A stretch of 64,000 nucleotides of DNA from JBBAGC01 sp964491265 (GTDB taxonomy: Bacteria; Spirochaetota; UBA4802; UBA5550), in NCBI GenBank assembly GCA_964491265.1, contig CAZBFP010000008.1, positions 62,001-126,000 of the forward strand. Direction: 5' to 3'. The position numbers and the translations under genes are program-made. Under the pieces are notes generated by a model that was not told the origin of the DNA, did no database searches, and saw nothing but the letters and a program-made list of their open reading frames with translations. Shown piece by piece: positions 25,765 to 34,122 of this stretch (position 1 is its first letter; each line of letters opens with the position of its first letter).

Positions 25765-26661
25765 GTGAAAGAAGTTGCGGCGATAAAAAGGTTTAAGAAG
25801 TTCTTGCAGGTAGAGAAAGGGCTTTCACAGAATTCAATTTATTCTTATACTTACGATCTGAAAAAGTTCAGTGAATTTTTATTATCTAAAAATAAAAACA
25901 TAATGGATGCGAGCCAGGATGATATTCAGCAATTTCTGAAGTTCGAAAAAATCAGTAAAAACAATTCATCCAGAACTCTTGCCCGTTCATTAGCGGCAAT
26001 TCGTCAGTTCTATAATTTCCTCTCAGATAATTTTGAGGGTGGGATACAAAATCCTACTGAAAAAATTGAAACCCCGCAGGTTGAGAAATCTCTCCCCGAT
26101 TTTTTAACAGTAAATGAACTGGATAAACTTTTTAACTCGATTTCAGAAGAAGAGAGTTACGAGTTAAGGGATAAAACAATTTTTGAATTACTCTATTCCA
26201 GCGGTTTAAGAATATCAGAAGCGATTGATCTTAAGCTGAACGATCTGGACTTTGAGAATTCTTTTATTCATGTGATCGGGAAAGGGGATAAGGAGAGGCT
26301 TGTGCCGGCAGGTAAAGAGGCTTTGAGACTTCTGAATAAATATATTAAGGAATCGAGAACATCTATTCTCGGAGCCAGAGAGAGTGAATTCCTTTTTGTC
26401 AGTAAGAAAGGGTCACAACTTAACCGGAAGTCGGTTTGGCGACTATTGAAAAATTATGTAACCCGAACTGAGATTCAGAAGAATATAACGCCTCATACTT
26501 TGAGACATTCTTTCGCAACCCATTTGATAGAAAATGGAGCTGACTTAAGATCTGTGCAGGAACTGCTGGGGCATATGGATATTTCCACTACTCAGGTTTA
26601 TACTCATATGGCAAGAAAGAAGCTTCAGGAAATACATAAAAATTTTCATCCAAAGGGCTGA
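25765..26661 (+). CDS. xerD: Tyrosine recombinase XerC/XerD
   Basis: A 298-residue site-specific recombinase that resolves chromosome dimers at dif. N-terminal core-binding SAM-like domain (about 5-90) and a catalytic domain with the full set: R149 (SGLRISE), K173 (GKGDKER), H244 and R247 (HTLRHSFATH), H270 (LLGHMDIS) and nucleophile Y279 (QVYTHM). The length is typical of Xer proteins. GTG start with AGGGG upstream. Whether it is XerC, XerD or a single Xer cannot be decided; no dif site was recognised. Confidence 0.93.
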   Translation: MKEVAAIKRFKKFLQVEKGLSQNSIYSYTYDLKKFSEFLLSKNKNIMDASQDDIQQFLKFEKISKNNSSRTLARSLAAIRQFYNFLSDNFEGGIQNPTEKIETPQVEKSLPDFLTVNELDKLFNSISEEESYELRDKTIFELLYSSGLRISEAIDLKLNDLDFENSFIHVIGKGDKERLVPAGKEALRLLNKYIKESRTSILGARESEFLFVSKKGSQLNRKSVWRLLKNYVTRTEIQKNITPHTLRHSFATHLIENGADLRSVQELLGHMDISTTQVYTHMARKKLQEIHKNFHPKG

Positions 26662-26669
26662 TTTGTTTA

Positions 26670-27854
26670 ATGAAAAATTTCTTAAAAATGATATTCATAG
26701 TTTTACTTTTCGGGTTATTATTTTCCGCCTGCACACCGTCTCCCGAATATCTAAAGAAGAAACAGAGAGAGCATTCTTATGATAATAATTACATAAGGGT
26801 TCTTACATCTGTTGAAAGCCTAAAGTTTACCGTTTCATCTGCAGGCGGGCTAAGGGTTATAGACAAGAACAGCAGCCGCATGGTTTATGAAACAAGGAAA
26901 GGGGGATTGGTTTTTCACCCTGAAAAAATTACAACTCCCTATATTATTGAATCAGCCGGAGAACCTGTTTTCATAAATGATAAAGGTTATAGGGGAAAAT
27001 TTGAGCTTCATAACCTGCTTGGCAAAATTCATGTAGTAAATGTAATCAATGTGGAACAGTATCTTTATAGTGTAGTACCATCAGAGATGCCTGCCTCTTG
27101 GCATATTGAAGCATTAAAAGCTCAGGCAGTAGCTGCCAGAACATATACATACTATCATCTCTCCAACAGAAATAATACCAGGGCCATATATGAAGTAGAC
27201 AGCACAACCAATTTCCAGGTTTACAAAGGGATTGAGAGTGAGAATCCGTCAACAACAAAGGCAGTGCAGGATACTACAGGTATAATTATGACCTATCAGC
27301 ATGAGCCGATTCTTGCCTATTTCCATTCATCAAGCGGCGGTAAAACAATTGAAGGAAAATATGTGTGGAAGGGGAGTGACCTACCCTATATTCGCGGGGT
27401 AAAATGTGATTATGATAAAGATTCTCCTCATTATCAGTGGACAGTAACCTTGCCGATAGACGAAATTACCTTAGCTGTTAAGAGTAAATACCCGAGAATG
27501 GCTAAGATAAACAGTATATCTTTCAAGCGTCATGATGACAGGGTTGTTGAAGTGAGCATTGTACACTCAGGCGGTAATATTACCCTTACAGGCAATGAGT
27601 TCCGCCTTTTATTTCCTGCATCAAAGGTACGAAGCACCTATTTCTCTTCAGAGAAGAAGGGGGACTCACTTGTGCTTAACGGCAGAGGCTGGGGGCATGG
27701 TGTTGGTATGAGTCAGTGGGGTGCAAAAGGGAGAGGTGAGAAAGGGTATAATTTTGAACAGATTTTGAGTCATTATTTTTACCGGATTAAATTTACAAAA
27801 ATAAGAAATAATTATGTTGCACAGAAGAAGCGTTCTGCTAATTTTGTCAATTAA
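26670..27854 (+). CDS. SpoIID/LytB-domain lipoprotein
   Basis: A 394-residue envelope protein with a lipoprotein signal (LLFSAC, Cys21). From about residue 130 it shows the SpoIID signature: NVEQYLYSVVPSEMPASW, LKAQAVAARTYT, YFHSSSGGKT and the C-terminal GRGWGHGVGMSQWGAKG. SpoIID is a lytic transglycosylase acting on peptidoglycan free of side peptides; homologues in non-sporulating diderms are thought to trim septal wall. With FlgJ lacking its muramidase domain, it is one candidate wall hydrolase in this window, but no link is shown. It lies eight bases after xerD and overlaps queA by one base. Confidence 0.9.
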   Translation: MKNFLKMIFIVLLFGLLFSACTPSPEYLKKKQREHSYDNNYIRVLTSVESLKFTVSSAGGLRVIDKNSSRMVYETRKGGLVFHPEKITTPYIIESAGEPVFINDKGYRGKFELHNLLGKIHVVNVINVEQYLYSVVPSEMPASWHIEALKAQAVAARTYTYYHLSNRNNTRAIYEVDSTTNFQVYKGIESENPSTTKAVQDTTGIIMTYQHEPILAYFHSSSGGKTIEGKYVWKGSDLPYIRGVKCDYDKDSPHYQWTVTLPIDEITLAVKSKYPRMAKINSISFKRHDDRVVEVSIVHSGGNITLTGNEFRLLFPASKVRSTYFSSEKKGDSLVLNGRGWGHGVGMSQWGAKGRGEKGYNFEQILSHYFYRIKFTKIRNNYVAQKKRSANFVN

Positions 27855-28900
27855 TGAATGATGGAATTAATAAACTATATACCCTTGATGATTTTGACTA
27901 TTATCTGCCTGAGCATCTGATAGCTCAAAACCCGCCGCTTAATAGATCCGATTCCAGACTTTTTGTTATTAACAAAAATATTTCTTCATTTACTCATACC
28001 GTATTCAGCTCAATACATGCATTCCTGAAATCCGGGGATGTTCTTGTATTTAACAATACCAGGGTAATTCATGCACGAATTTTTTGTGAAAGAATTCAGG
28101 GCGGGAAGGTTGAGGTTGTACTTGCAAGGAAACTGTCTGATACAATCTGGCTGGTCATATGCAACAGGACTAAGCGGGTTAAGATTGGAGAGAAAATATT
28201 TCCTGTTAATGATAAAAATATAAGTTTCAAAATTATTGAACGTGTTGATGAATACCTTAAAATAGAATCCTCAGAAAAGCTTTCAGATGAAACATTGAAA
28301 CGAATAGGGAATATACCTCTACCTCCATATATTAAGAGAGATGTTGAAGCTGCTGATGATGACCGCTATCAGACAGTATATGCTTCAGAGAGCGGTGCTG
28401 TTGCTGCTCCAACTGCGGGGCTCCATTTTACAGATGATATTTTGAAATCGGTCAGAGATTCGGGAGTTGAAACTCATTTCCTCACACTCCATGTTTCCTG
28501 GGGTACATTCAGTCCTGTGCGGGAACAGGACCTTTCCCTGCATGTAATGCATTCTGAGGTGTTCAGCATCGATGCGGCTACTGCTGATGCTTTAAGCATA
28601 GCCAGAAAAGAGGGGCGGCGTGTTATCGCAGTGGGAACAACCTCATTGCGTGTTCTGGAAAGTATTTATGCAGACGGAGTATATTCTTCAGGTTCAGGGG
28701 AGACAGATATTTTTATTTATCCGCCTTATAAAGTAAAATCAATAGACGGGATTATAACGAATTTTCATACTCCAAATTCAACACTTTTAATGCTTGTATC
28801 TGCTTTTGCAGGGTATAATCTGATAATGAAGGCTTATAAAGAGGCTGTTAAAGAGGAATACCGATTTTTTTCCTACGGCGATTCAATGCTCATTCTGTAA
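27854..28900 (+). CDS. queA: tRNA preQ1 ribosyltransferase-isomerase QueA
   Basis: A 348-residue enzyme that transfers the ribosyl part of S-adenosylmethionine to preQ1 at tRNA position 34, giving epoxyqueuosine. Seen: VLVFNNTRVIHAR, AAPTAGLHFT, LHVSWGTFSPVR, MHSEVFSI, VGTTSLRVLES and the C-terminal NFHTPNSTLLMLVSAF. The start overlaps the previous stop (TAATG). No other queuosine gene is nearby. Confidence 0.97.
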   Translation: MNDGINKLYTLDDFDYYLPEHLIAQNPPLNRSDSRLFVINKNISSFTHTVFSSIHAFLKSGDVLVFNNTRVIHARIFCERIQGGKVEVVLARKLSDTIWLVICNRTKRVKIGEKIFPVNDKNISFKIIERVDEYLKIESSEKLSDETLKRIGNIPLPPYIKRDVEAADDDRYQTVYASESGAVAAPTAGLHFTDDILKSVRDSGVETHFLTLHVSWGTFSPVREQDLSLHVMHSEVFSIDAATADALSIARKEGRRVIAVGTTSLRVLESIYADGVYSSGSGETDIFIYPPYKVKSIDGIITNFHTPNSTLLMLVSAFAGYNLIMKAYKEAVKEEYRFFSYGDSMLIL

Positions 28901-28913
28901 GCAAGAATAAATG

Positions 28914-28942
28914 TTGACAATGATACTCTCTAATTCTTTAAT
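28914..28942 (+). promoter_or_regulatory. Promoter before the Nif3-like gene
   Basis: TTGACA (28914-28919), a 17-base spacer and TTTAAT (28937-28942) make a near-consensus sigma-70 promoter. The ATG of the next gene is only nine bases past the -10 box, so transcripts would have almost no leader. Confidence 0.6.
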
Positions 28943-28951
28943 AATTCTAAA

Positions 28952-29749
28952 ATGAAAATAAAAGATCTCTTAAACAACTTAGAATCATCTTTCCCCGGTT
29001 TTCTTCAGGAATCATATGATAACACGGGAGACCAGGTTGTATTTCCTGATGAGGATATTACAGGAATATATATATGCCTTGATCCTGACAGGTTTGTTAT
29101 AGAAGATGCCCTGGCTTCCGGGTCTAATCTTATAATAAGTCATCATCCATTAATTTTTAAACCGGTAAAATCTATTGTGCAGGGTGATGTGCGGTCAGAG
29201 AGCCTTATTAAGCTGATTTCCTCAAAAATTACATTGTATGCTCTTCACACTAATTTCGATAAGATCATGTATGATTACCTTGCACGCTTTCTAGGTTTTG
29301 AACAGACTGAACCACTCTTTGAAACGGATACTTTTGAAGAAAAGCCTGTTGGACTCGGTTCTGTCGCTTTTCTCGATAATGAAGTTGAGCTGTTCACTCT
29401 GCTGGAGATTGTCAAAAAGAAGCTTGAGCTTGATTTTATTCTCTATTCAGGGGGAATAAATTCGCTCATTAAATCTATTGCCTTTGTGAATGGCTCCGGC
29501 GGCAGTTCTATTGAAAAAATTATAAAAAGGATTAATCCCGATTGTATTATAACAGGAGATGTGGGATATCATCATATGAAATTCGTTATTGAAAATAATA
29601 AATCTGTAATTGATGCAGGGCATTTTGGGACAGAAAAAATATTTAAAAGTCTTATGTGCAGTATTGTTGACGGGTATATAAAAAAATCGGGTGAAGAAAT
29701 AAAAGTAATAGAGTCAGAAGTAGAAAAAAATCCATTTAAAGTATATTGA
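28952..29749 (+). CDS. Nif3-like dinuclear metal protein (DUF34 family)
   Basis: A 265-residue protein of the NIF3/YbgI/YqfO family. Metal-ligand motifs are clear: SHHPLIF (H64, H65), ALHTNFDK (H99, D103), and the C-terminal DAGHFGTE. The family has a hexameric toroid with a two-metal site; roles proposed include metal-dependent hydrolysis and a GTP-cyclohydrolase-like annotation that is not well supported. It has no Shine-Dalgarno, and the start lies directly after the promoter. Gene order Nif3-like then coiled-coil zinc-ribbon protein is recurrent in bacteria, suggesting a joint function. Confidence 0.93.
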   Translation: MKIKDLLNNLESSFPGFLQESYDNTGDQVVFPDEDITGIYICLDPDRFVIEDALASGSNLIISHHPLIFKPVKSIVQGDVRSESLIKLISSKITLYALHTNFDKIMYDYLARFLGFEQTEPLFETDTFEEKPVGLGSVAFLDNEVELFTLLEIVKKKLELDFILYSGGINSLIKSIAFVNGSGGSSIEKIIKRINPDCIITGDVGYHHMKFVIENNKSVIDAGHFGTEKIFKSLMCSIVDGYIKKSGEEIKVIESEVEKNPFKVY

Positions 29750-29752
29750 TAT

Positions 29753-30451
29753 ATGAATAATGATATAAGTATAATGATTGAGCTCCAGCATTACTGGAGC
29801 AGTATTATCAAAATAGAGGCAGAGAAAAGCCGCTGCGAAAAATCTATTATCACTTGGGAGACCCATCTTAAAAATGACAGGGCACTTGTATCGAAAAAAG
29901 AGACTCTCCTCAAGTCGCTCCAAATAAAACTGAAGGATAGTGAAGGGGCACTTGCTGATATTGAAAGCAGACTGAAAAAAGCAGAGCAGCGTAAAGATCT
30001 GCTGAAATCGGGACGTGAAGTTGAAGCTCATGAGACTGAGATTATTAGACTTGAAAATGAGAAAGAGAAGATTGAGCAGGAAGTACTCGACTTTATGGAA
30101 AAGTCGGAAGCATCTGAATCTGAACTTGAAAGCCTTAAGGAAAAGCTTGAAGACACTGTTCTGCAGACAGATTCGGACACTAAATCCCTGAATAATAAAA
30201 TAGTGCTGCTTAATAAAGAAATTGCTGAAGTTAAAAATAAATTTGATCTGCTTGGAGAATCTCTTTCACCTCAGATAAAATCACGATTTTTAAAGCTTTT
30301 ACACTCTAAAGACGGGATTGCAATTGCTCAGCTTAATGGCGAAATCTGCAGTCATTGTAATTTCCAGGTGCCATCTTCCCTTGTTACAGCTGTATCGAAG
30401 AGAGAGTCTGCAGAAATCTGTACTAACTGCGGCAGATTTATTTATTTTTAA
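29753..30451 (+). CDS. Coiled-coil protein with C4 zinc ribbon
   Basis: A 232-residue protein, mostly a long antiparallel coiled coil (about residues 15-185, rich in Glu, Lys and Leu) ending in a zinc ribbon with CSHCNF and CTNCGR (about residues 198-226). This is the zf-RING_7/CT398-like family, usually beside Nif3 genes. Members are thought to bind nucleic acid or act as assembly factors; no enzymatic residues are visible. It starts three bases after the Nif3-like stop without a strong ribosome site. Confidence 0.88.
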   Translation: MNNDISIMIELQHYWSSIIKIEAEKSRCEKSIITWETHLKNDRALVSKKETLLKSLQIKLKDSEGALADIESRLKKAEQRKDLLKSGREVEAHETEIIRLENEKEKIEQEVLDFMEKSEASESELESLKEKLEDTVLQTDSDTKSLNNKIVLLNKEIAEVKNKFDLLGESLSPQIKSRFLKLLHSKDGIAIAQLNGEICSHCNFQVPSSLVTAVSKRESAEICTNCGRFIYF

Positions 30452-30469
30452 AAACCGGGAGACGGGATT

Positions 30470-31147
30470 ATGCTTTTAACAATCGACAGAGTTCTTCAGC
30501 TTTTGTCTGAAGGAAAGACAATAGATAAAATATCTCAAATGGCATCCTGTGATGATGCAGATGTAGTTTCAGTTATTGAAGAGGCCAGAGAGCTCCTGAA
30601 TAAACATGAAAAAAACGCTTCAAGAAAAAAAATTATAATAAAAAAGAAAGCAGTTTCTGAGCCGAAGAATGCACAGTCTGATGAAGATGATAAAAAAGCG
30701 AGAGAGCTTTTAAGCGGCGCTGAATTATCTGTTATTCCCGTTAATGCATCTCTTGTAATTTACGCAGGCGCCGAATCACTGGGGAACCCGGGTAATGCCG
30801 GGATTGGAATAGTGATAGTTGACAGTAATGACAGGCAGATTGGTAAGGTTTCCGATTATATTGGAGTTACAACAAAACTGACTGCTGATTTTATGGCTGT
30901 TATCAGAGCGTTGAAGATGGCTGCATATTTCCAGGTTAAGGATGTGAGGATAAGGACCGATTCCGAGGTTCTTGTTAAGCAGGTTAACGGCACCATGAAG
31001 ATGAATAATACTAATCTATTAAGATATTATGATAAGTTAAAGAAACTTCTGGATGAGAACAGTTCTGCAAAAATTGAGTATATTGCAGAGCATCATAATG
31101 ATAAAGCCAGATTTTTTGCACTCAAAGGATGCGAAAAGGGTAAATAG
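30470..31147 (+). CDS. RNase-H-fold protein with N-terminal helical domain, active site degraded
   Basis: A 225-residue protein. Residues 1-45 form a helix-turn-helix-like helical unit, 50-85 a Lys-rich then acidic linker, and 93-220 an RNase HI fold of the RVT_3 type (SLGNPGNAGIGIVI, TADFMAVIRALKMA, VRIRTDSEVLVKQVNG). Three of four catalytic carboxylates are altered: the first Asp of the DGA motif is Ala99, the Glu is Asp140, and the last Asp before the LA motif is Arg214; only Asp164 is kept. RNA cleavage is therefore doubtful, while hybrid binding may remain. GGGAGACGGG precedes the ATG. recJ starts four bases after its stop. Confidence 0.85.
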   Translation: MLLTIDRVLQLLSEGKTIDKISQMASCDDADVVSVIEEARELLNKHEKNASRKKIIIKKKAVSEPKNAQSDEDDKKARELLSGAELSVIPVNASLVIYAGAESLGNPGNAGIGIVIVDSNDRQIGKVSDYIGVTTKLTADFMAVIRALKMAAYFQVKDVRIRTDSEVLVKQVNGTMKMNNTNLLRYYDKLKKLLDENSSAKIEYIAEHHNDKARFFALKGCEKGK

Positions 31148-31151
31148 CCCC

Positions 31152-33209
31152 ATGAAAAGCAGCTGGATTATTCCTGAAATAGATGACATGGCGGTATCTG
31201 AATTATCGCAAAGATTGGGCATTGAGAAGGCTCTTATTTCTATTCTCTTTTCAAGAGGGTATAAGACCCCCCGGGAGATACACGGTTTTTTATATCCTGA
31301 ATTAACTGATATGCATTCACCTTTCCTTATGAAAGATATTTATAAAGCCATCCATCTTATCAAAAAGCATATCAATTCTGCAAATAAAATTGCTGTTTTT
31401 GCCGATTCTGACCTGGATGGAATTACATCCCTGACTATTCTTTACGACCTTTTAAGTAAACTGGGAAAACCCCCTATTATCAGGTATCCAAAAGATAAAG
31501 AGGGTTACGGTTTAACATGCGACATAATTCAGGAGTTCATTGATGAAGGTGTTAATCTCCTTATAACAGTAGATTCAGGTATAAGGGATGTTGAAGAGAT
31601 ACAGATGGCAGTGGATAATAATATTGAAGTTATTATTACTGATCATCATGAGCCTGATGAGATTCTCCCGAAGGCTTTGATAGTAAATCCGAAACAGAAA
31701 GAGTGCCCATATCCATTCAAGGAGCTTGCAGGGGTAGGGGTGGTCTTTAAGCTTGCACATGCACTTCTCTATAGTTATATTAACGGCTTTGATAACAGGT
31801 TTATTGTTGTAGTGAAGCAGGACATGGGATTTGAATTTGCCTCTCTTTTTAACGGATACATTGAGAAACAGGAAGCCGTATCAAATACAAACCTGATGCA
31901 ATACTTAACTAATAATATTGATGAGAAAGACTACTTTGTACTTTTTGATGAAGATCCTGAATTTATAAAACTGATAAAATCGTTTAATGAGAGCATACGG
32001 ATTAAATATATACATGAAATTTATAATGGAAAATTACTTAGCGGCACCAATGATTTAGCAGGCAGGTTAAATGAAATTATCAATCTTTTTAAAATACGTC
32101 CCGATCTCTGCAGCAGTCGAATTGAACTTGCCTGCAAAATTTTTCAGGAAGTGCAGATGAGGAGTTCAGGTAAAATTTTTTCTCTCCTTGAACAGTATCT
32201 TGTGCTTGTTACTGTCGGGACAATTGCAGATATAATGCCGGTTTATAATGAAAACCGGCAGATGATCAGGTATGGTATATCAATGCTTAAGAGAGGGGAG
32301 GGGCATTACGGAATAAATTCCCTTCTAAATGGTGATCCGGTTAATACTAAAAGCATCAGCTGGGGTGTTGCGCCCCTTCTGAATACACCGGGAAGATTCG
32401 GAATCACCCATTTAACTGTTGATTTCTTTCTTGAGCAGAATAAAGAGACTATTTCAAAAATTACAGCAGAAATCGAGAAGCTGAACAGTGAAAGGAAAAA
32501 AATAGTCGCGGAAATAATATGCAAAGCAAAAGAGCGAATCAGTGACAGTGTATCCGGAATGTACGGAAATCTTTTTCTCTATCATGATGATGAGATAATT
32601 GACGGGATTGCCGGCCTTGTTGCGAACAGGATTGCAGATGACCTAAAAAAACCGGTAATTGTTGCTACAACAACAGGTGATAATGGCCTTTTAAAAGGTT
32701 CAGGGAGAAGCCCCGGAGGATTTAATTTTTTCAGTTATGTAGAGCCATTTGCAGATTCCTTTGTAAAACTTGGGGGACATGCCCAGGCCTTCGGATTTAC
32801 AATTGAGAGAGAGAATCTCCAGGGCGTTATAGATAAAATAAGTGCTTCCATAGGTGATGATCTTGTAATTGATAAGAGTCTTAAGGCTGATTGCCGGATC
32901 GGGATAGACGAAATAAGCAATGCCTTTCTTGACAGACTTGATCTTTTGGAACCTTACGGGAAAAACAATGAAGAACCGCTTTTTTATGCATCGGATGTAG
33001 GGATTTCATCATTTGCTATTTTTGGATCAGACAAGAGACATGGTAAATATGTTTTGAGTAATGGCTTAACAGCTATCGGATGGGATAAAGCCCCTCAGAT
33101 GGATGGAATATTCAGTGAGAAGAAAAACGCAGAAATTATTTTCCGGCTTGAACGGAATACTTATATGAACAAAACTTCACCCAGATTGATTATTGTTGAT
33201 ATTTCCTGA
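31152..33209 (+). CDS. recJ: Single-strand DNA exonuclease RecJ with large insertion
   Basis: A 685-residue DHH-family 5'-3' exonuclease. Motif I is FADSDLDG (D85, D87, D89), then VDSG (D141), DHH (164-166), NPKQ, and after a gap TIADIMPVYNENR, RSPGGFNFF and GGHAQAFGFTI of the DHHA1 domain, followed by the OB-like C-terminus. Between GVGVVFKLAHALL and TIADIMPV there are about 140 residues (roughly 207-350) where most RecJ have some 30; this explains the excess length over the usual 560-580. The ATG at 31152 is chosen because it follows the previous stop; the open frame upstream overlaps it. Confidence 0.93.
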   Translation: MKSSWIIPEIDDMAVSELSQRLGIEKALISILFSRGYKTPREIHGFLYPELTDMHSPFLMKDIYKAIHLIKKHINSANKIAVFADSDLDGITSLTILYDLLSKLGKPPIIRYPKDKEGYGLTCDIIQEFIDEGVNLLITVDSGIRDVEEIQMAVDNNIEVIITDHHEPDEILPKALIVNPKQKECPYPFKELAGVGVVFKLAHALLYSYINGFDNRFIVVVKQDMGFEFASLFNGYIEKQEAVSNTNLMQYLTNNIDEKDYFVLFDEDPEFIKLIKSFNESIRIKYIHEIYNGKLLSGTNDLAGRLNEIINLFKIRPDLCSSRIELACKIFQEVQMRSSGKIFSLLEQYLVLVTVGTIADIMPVYNENRQMIRYGISMLKRGEGHYGINSLLNGDPVNTKSISWGVAPLLNTPGRFGITHLTVDFFLEQNKETISKITAEIEKLNSERKKIVAEIICKAKERISDSVSGMYGNLFLYHDDEIIDGIAGLVANRIADDLKKPVIVATTTGDNGLLKGSGRSPGGFNFFSYVEPFADSFVKLGGHAQAFGFTIERENLQGVIDKISASIGDDLVIDKSLKADCRIGIDEISNAFLDRLDLLEPYGKNNEEPLFYASDVGISSFAIFGSDKRHGKYVLSNGLTAIGWDKAPQMDGIFSEKKNAEIIFRLERNTYMNKTSPRLIIVDIS

Positions 33210-33254
33210 TAATTTTAAAAAAGATCAGGATTGAGTTATGATATAAAATTATAT

Positions 33255-33282
33255 TTGACATATACTGAATAATAATTATATT
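33255..33282 (+). promoter_or_regulatory. Promoter before the STAS-domain gene
   Basis: TTGACA (33255-33260), a 16-base spacer and TATATT (33277-33282) form a near-consensus sigma-70 promoter. RNA would begin near 33289, seven to eight bases before the first ATG and about 23 before the second, favouring the second as start. Confidence 0.6.
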
Positions 33283-33311
33283 TTAATATATAAAAAATGG
33301 CAGGTTTTGAT

Positions 33312-33611
33312 ATGCAGATTGATGTTCAGGAACGTGATGATGTTGTAGTTATCACAGTGCATGGCGACATTGAAATGATGACTATAAAGACATTTAAGCA
33401 GAAACTTTTCGAAATCGGTCAGAATACAGACAAGGATATAGAAATTGATCTGAATGATGTAGATTATATCGATTCTTCAGGTGTTGGTGTTTTAATAAGT
33501 CTGTTAAAATTACAGAAGAAAAAAGAAAAAGCTTTAAGAATTGATAAAGTAAGCTCAAAAGTCCTTAATGTACTGAAATTAAGTTCTCTTTCCGACGTTT
33601 TTAATCTTTAG
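33312..33611 (+). CDS. STAS-domain anti-sigma factor antagonist
   Basis: A 99-residue single STAS domain, like SpoIIAA/RsbV. It has an N-terminal strand pair with VHGDIEMMT, the signature LNDVDYIDSSGVGVLISL holding the phospho-accepting serine pair at 55-56, and a final helix LKLSSLSDVF. Such proteins bind a kinase anti-sigma factor and release it when dephosphorylated, or act in other partner-switching circuits. No kinase or phosphatase gene is adjacent. An ATG at 33297 is possible, but lacks a ribosome site and is almost at the predicted RNA start; CAGG lies upstream of 33312. Confidence 0.88.
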   Translation: MQIDVQERDDVVVITVHGDIEMMTIKTFKQKLFEIGQNTDKDIEIDLNDVDYIDSSGVGVLISLLKLQKKKEKALRIDKVSSKVLNVLKLSSLSDVFNL

Positions 33612-33612
33612 A

Positions 33613-34101
33613 ATGTCTTCTCTTCGAGTAGGTAACGGTTTTGATGTGCATGCTTTTTGTGACAGCAGGCCGCTGATTCTGGGCGGGGTAACGATTGATT
33701 ATCCCAGGGGACTTCTGGGGCATTCAGATGCTGATGTACTTGTACATTCTATTATCGACTCTATCCTTGGCCCTGCAGGAATCGGAGATATCGGTCGACT
33801 TTTTCCCGATAATGATGAAAAATATAAAAATATCAGCAGTATTCTTCTTTTAAAGGAAGTATACTCTATTCTTAAAAAGAGAAATATAAAAATAATTAAT
33901 ACAGATTCTGTTGTAGTTTGCGAAAGACCTAAAATCGCCCCATACATTGAAAATATGAAAAATGTAATATCTTCTGCATTTGATAATGATGTCCCGCCCG
34001 TAGATATAGGAATAAAGGGAACAACTTCAGAAAAACTCGGATTTACCGGAAGGGGTGAGGGGATAGCTGCCTACACTGTTTCCCTGATTCAACTTCCCTG
34101 A
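33613..34101 (+). CDS. ispF: 2-C-methyl-D-erythritol 2,4-cyclodiphosphate synthase
   Basis: A 162-residue enzyme of the MEP isoprenoid pathway, forming the cyclic diphosphate with loss of CMP. Metal ligands D11, H13 (GFDVHAF) and H45 (GHSDADVLVH) are present, as are DIGRLFPD and the C-terminal GIKGTTSEKLGFTGRGEGI. It follows the STAS gene by one base and ends 21 bases from the convergent trkH; ispD is not adjacent. Confidence 0.97.
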   Translation: MSSLRVGNGFDVHAFCDSRPLILGGVTIDYPRGLLGHSDADVLVHSIIDSILGPAGIGDIGRLFPDNDEKYKNISSILLLKEVYSILKKRNIKIINTDSVVVCERPKIAPYIENMKNVISSAFDNDVPPVDIGIKGTTSEKLGFTGRGEGIAAYTVSLIQLP

Positions 34102-34122
34102 ATTATCTTATTAACCACTCTA

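Noticed and set aside
30470..33209. Anti-phage defence island built around the RNase-H-like protein and RecJ
   Set aside because: Both neighbours upstream (Nif3-like, zinc-ribbon) and downstream (STAS, ispF) are housekeeping genes and there is no effector, nuclease toxin or mobile element; kept only as an unusual pairing.
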